Shown piece by piece: positions 41,874 through 43,418 of a stretch of DNA of 43,418 nucleotides (the first letter of the stretch is position 1; each line of letters begins with the position of its first letter). Position numbers and translations under genes: made by a program. The notes beneath the pieces were generated by a model. The model ran no database searches, had not been told where the DNA came from, and was given only the letters and a program-made list of their open reading frames with translations. Source of the DNA: Pseudoflavonifractor sp. An184 (GTDB taxonomy: Bacteria > Bacillota > Clostridia > Oscillospirales > Oscillospiraceae); contig NZ_NFKI01000028.1 in NCBI RefSeq assembly GCF_002160305.1, positions 1 to 43,418 of the forward strand, given 5' to 3'.

Positions 41874-42101
41874 TCAAAAAAGCCCCACTATATTCCTGGG
41901 AGCGAAATCTATGCCATTGGCGGCCAAAGCGTGTTCTATGGCAAACTGTTGGAAATCACGGATTACGATGCGATTGTCCAGCCGGAACCAAGATCAATGA
42001 CAGCGGATGCGGATAATGGGCAGATATGGCGCCGGCTCTCTGATGGAACTCTGCTTCTGGAGAGGAACCAGGTCATTGTGCAGCGCATGAAGAGCAAATA
42101 A
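41874..42101 (+). pseudogene. Coding relic, 75 codons without a start
   Basis: Open from 41874 to TAA at 42099-42101; the codon just before is TGA. The translation looks like genuine protein (YIPGSEIYAIGGQSVFYGKL, later GQIWRRLSDGTLLLERNQVI) and is GC-richer than the AT repeats before it. There is no start or ribosome site, so it looks like the 3' end of a gene whose front was lost. Family not recognised. Confidence 0.4.
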
Positions 42102-42129
42102 CACAGGAGAGCCACCAAAAGGCCGGTCG

Positions 42130-42158
42130 TTGCGAAAGCAAATAAAATAGGCTATAAT
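42130..42158 (+). promoter_or_regulatory. Promoter of the DUF3990 unit
   Basis: TTGCGA (42130-42135), 17 bases, TATAAT (42153-42158). The -10 is perfect. The start of transcription would be about 25 bases before the DUF3990 ATG, leaving room only for the ribosome site. Confidence 0.65.
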
Positions 42159-42189
42159 CAAATCGACCCTATGGGTAAAGGGGGCACCT

Positions 42190-42648
42190 ATGCAAACGCT
42201 GTTTCATGGAAGTCGGGTTGCCGTTGAGGTTCCTGAAATCCGTATTCAAAAGTATCATAAAGACTTTTCCTGGGGTTTCTATTGTACGCAGCTTGAAAAG
42301 CAGGCTGCGCGCTGGGCAACCAGGTTCGGAACCCCCGGTATCGTTAATGTCTATTCTTTCGATGATGCATCGCTGAACATCAAACGATTCTCTGAACTGT
42401 CTGATGAGTGGCTGGATTTCGTGGTGGCCTGCCGTACTGGGGCGACACACGCCTACGATGTAGTGGAGGGTCCTATGGCAGACGATACCATCTTCAACTA
42501 TGTCCAGAGTTTTTTGGATGGAGAGATCAGCCGGGCGGCTTTCTGGGCGCTTGCTAAATTCAAGTATCCGATGCACCAGATCAGTTTCCACACAGAAAAG
42601 GCTTTAGCAGCCTTGCGCTTCGAAAGGAGCTATCAAGCCCATGTGTAA
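42190..42648 (+). CDS. DUF3990 protein, ADP-ribosyltransferase-like
   Basis: 152 residues; ATG five bases after GGGGG. The start LFHGSRVAVEVPEI (H6-G7-S8) and FSWGFYCTQLEKQAARWA (near 26-43) are the DUF3990 hallmarks; these resemble the H-G-[ST] and strand-helix elements of the ADP-ribosyltransferase fold. The later GIVNVYSFDD and a helical end are also typical. DUF3990 proteins often form a small operon with one or two partner proteins, suggesting a toxin-antitoxin-like pair. If active, the enzyme would transfer ADP-ribose from NAD+. The third catalytic residue is not obvious to me. It overlaps the next gene by eight bases. Confidence 0.82.
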   Translation: MQTLFHGSRVAVEVPEIRIQKYHKDFSWGFYCTQLEKQAARWATRFGTPGIVNVYSFDDASLNIKRFSELSDEWLDFVVACRTGATHAYDVVEGPMADDTIFNYVQSFLDGEISRAAFWALAKFKYPMHQISFHTEKALAALRFERSYQAHV

Positions 42649-43087
42649 GAAAAACAACAGTTCGCTGTTTTTTGTCTGCTCGCTGATCGAGCAGATCGGC
42701 CGCACTCTGCATCAAAAGCGCGGAAAGGTCGTCTCCTGTTTGGGCATAGATCGCATCAGAATCCTCCTGAAAAATGCAGATATTCTCCACTGCGAACCCA
42801 TCGCAAAGGTCGCAGATGATGTTGTGGCAGAGTTCGGATTGCAACAGGACGACTATGATAATGTTGGCCAATCGAAATATCTGATCCCTGATGTTTGGAC
42901 GATCGGAAAGGTATATGCGCGGCTGATCGAGGATGTTTCTTCCGATTCCAATGTAGCGGAAACACTTGTTGCAGTCTACGAATCCTGGATCGACGCCAGG
43001 CTCAGTGATTACAATTCGGTTTTTTACTTCCAGCCGCGGGAATATATCTCCGAAAGTTATCGCAGCGGGGCTATGCTGGAAGACTAA
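42641..43087 (+). CDS. Partner protein of the DUF3990 gene
   Basis: 148 residues. All helical by eye: SLFFVCSLIEQIGRTLHQKRGKVV, IRILLKNADILHCEPIAKVADDVV, then IGKVYARLIEDV, LVAVYESWIDARLSDYNS, and YFQPREYISESYRSG. I do not recognise a family name, but the overlap with the DUF3990 gene and shared promoter/terminator make it its functional partner, most simply an antitoxin or specificity factor (inference). GGAG lies about 15 bases upstream. Confidence 0.7.
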   Translation: MCKKNNSSLFFVCSLIEQIGRTLHQKRGKVVSCLGIDRIRILLKNADILHCEPIAKVADDVVAEFGLQQDDYDNVGQSKYLIPDVWTIGKVYARLIEDVSSDSNVAETLVAVYESWIDARLSDYNSVFYFQPREYISESYRSGAMLED

Positions 43088-43172
43088 GATGCCGCCACCG
43101 CTTTTGGATATTGTCAGCTGGGGCTAGAATCTCCATATCTCTTACAGTCTGCGCAAATTACATGATCAACAA

Positions 43173-43211
43173 AGAGAGCGCCGCAGTTTTTAGCTGCAGC
43201 GCTCTCTTTTC
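43173..43211 (+). terminator. Intrinsic terminator after the DUF3990 unit
   Basis: AGAGAGCGC-CGCAG (43173 on) pairs with CTGCAGCGCTCTCT across a short TTTTTAG loop, with one mismatch, and is followed by TTTTCT. It lies 85 bases after the second gene's stop. Being nearly symmetrical it might act on both strands. Confidence 0.8.
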
Positions 43212-43310
43212 TCATGGAGGTATAAGGCACACCGGAACCTACCCGAGCCAAGAATCCCCTGCCTTTCTCAATTTGCTAAGCGCCGCCGGCAGCGGTCGCT
43301 CGCTGGATGC

Positions 43311-43373
43311 GTAAGCGTAAAAACAGTCGGCGACTTGTCAGGGTAAAATGCCTTTGCCAAACTATAAGAGTCT
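43311..43373 (+). repeat. Imperfect direct repeat, copy B
   Basis: Second copy of the repeat at 40949-41010. It begins with the same GTAAGCGT, contains GCGACTTGT, and ends ATAAGAGTCT. After the aligned 44 bases weaker similarity continues (GCATGGTA here against GCACAAGGTA in copy A). Confidence 0.6.
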
Positions 43374-43418
43374 GAGGAAGTGCATGGTAGTACAAGGTAG
43401 TACCAGAGAGTATCCAAG

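Larger units (their letters stand above)
40824..42129. other. 1.3 kb mostly non-coding, decayed region
   Basis: No intact gene with a ribosome site. It holds, in order, the first copy of an imperfect direct repeat, a promoter-like site at 41349-41377, an unassigned stretch with broken frames, helically spaced AT repeats, and a coding relic. A minus-strand frame at 41009-41284 lacks a ribosome site and familiar motifs and is not called. Confidence 0.6.

Overview
The window looks like an accessory region of a gut-type Firmicute (class Clostridia; lower rank not decidable by eye). Almost every gene has a strong AGGAGG-type ribosome binding site, intergenic gaps are very short, and the relatives I recognise are typical of Clostridia. 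There are no rRNA, tRNA, CRISPR or core metabolic genes.

Region 1 (1-36.1 kb, all minus strand) is a single-direction array of about 46 genes, apparently read from a promoter near 36.1 kb leftwards and continuing past the left edge. Nearly every recognisable product belongs to a family known from bacterial immunity-protein loci of polymorphic toxin systems: SUKH/SMI1, DUF2262 (three copies), Imm17, Imm51-like, Imm32-like, DUF2004, DUF4241, DUF4304-like, DUF5071, DUF5713, DUF6572, DUF6881, DKNYY, YwqG/DUF1963, CbrC, NTF2-fold, ankyrin and leucine-rich repeats, a WGR-like/beta-propeller protein, NADAR and an RNA 2'-phosphotransferase (KptA/Tpt1). The centrepiece is an 1864-residue protein (6725-12319) fusing DUF2185, two TPR blocks, DUF4261, SUFU, a DUF7832-like segment and DUF4253 in one chain. 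No toxin, secretion or effector-delivery gene accompanies the array. It therefore reads as a stand-alone polyimmunity island, built by repeated acquisition (base composition changes from gene to gene) and by tandem or dispersed duplication.

The upstream end of the array (35.85-36.12 kb) carries an unusual leader: an extended -10 promoter, a 64-codon small ORF, a strong hairpin, and an intrinsic-terminator-like hairpin with a T-run only about 30 bases before the first large gene. The small ORF runs through both hairpins and ends in an ATGA overlap with that gene. This layout suggests translation-controlled termination of the whole array.

Region 2 (36.1-40.8 kb) is AT-richer. It has an inverted repeat, a fragment of an Rpn-type nuclease gene, and a plus-strand 1256-residue protein with a PD-(D/E)XK-like N-terminus, a STAND-type P-loop NTPase and a long helical C-terminus, which looks like an Avs-like anti-phage protein.

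Region 3 (40.8-43.4 kb) is mostly non-coding and decayed: an imperfect direct repeat at each end, a set of helically spaced AT repeats, a coding relic, and a compact two-gene unit (DUF3990 ADP-ribosyltransferase-like protein plus an unrecognised partner) with its own promoter and terminator. Taken together the window is a defence/conflict island: passive immunity proteins on the left, and an active sensor-effector plus a possible toxin-antitoxin module on the right.
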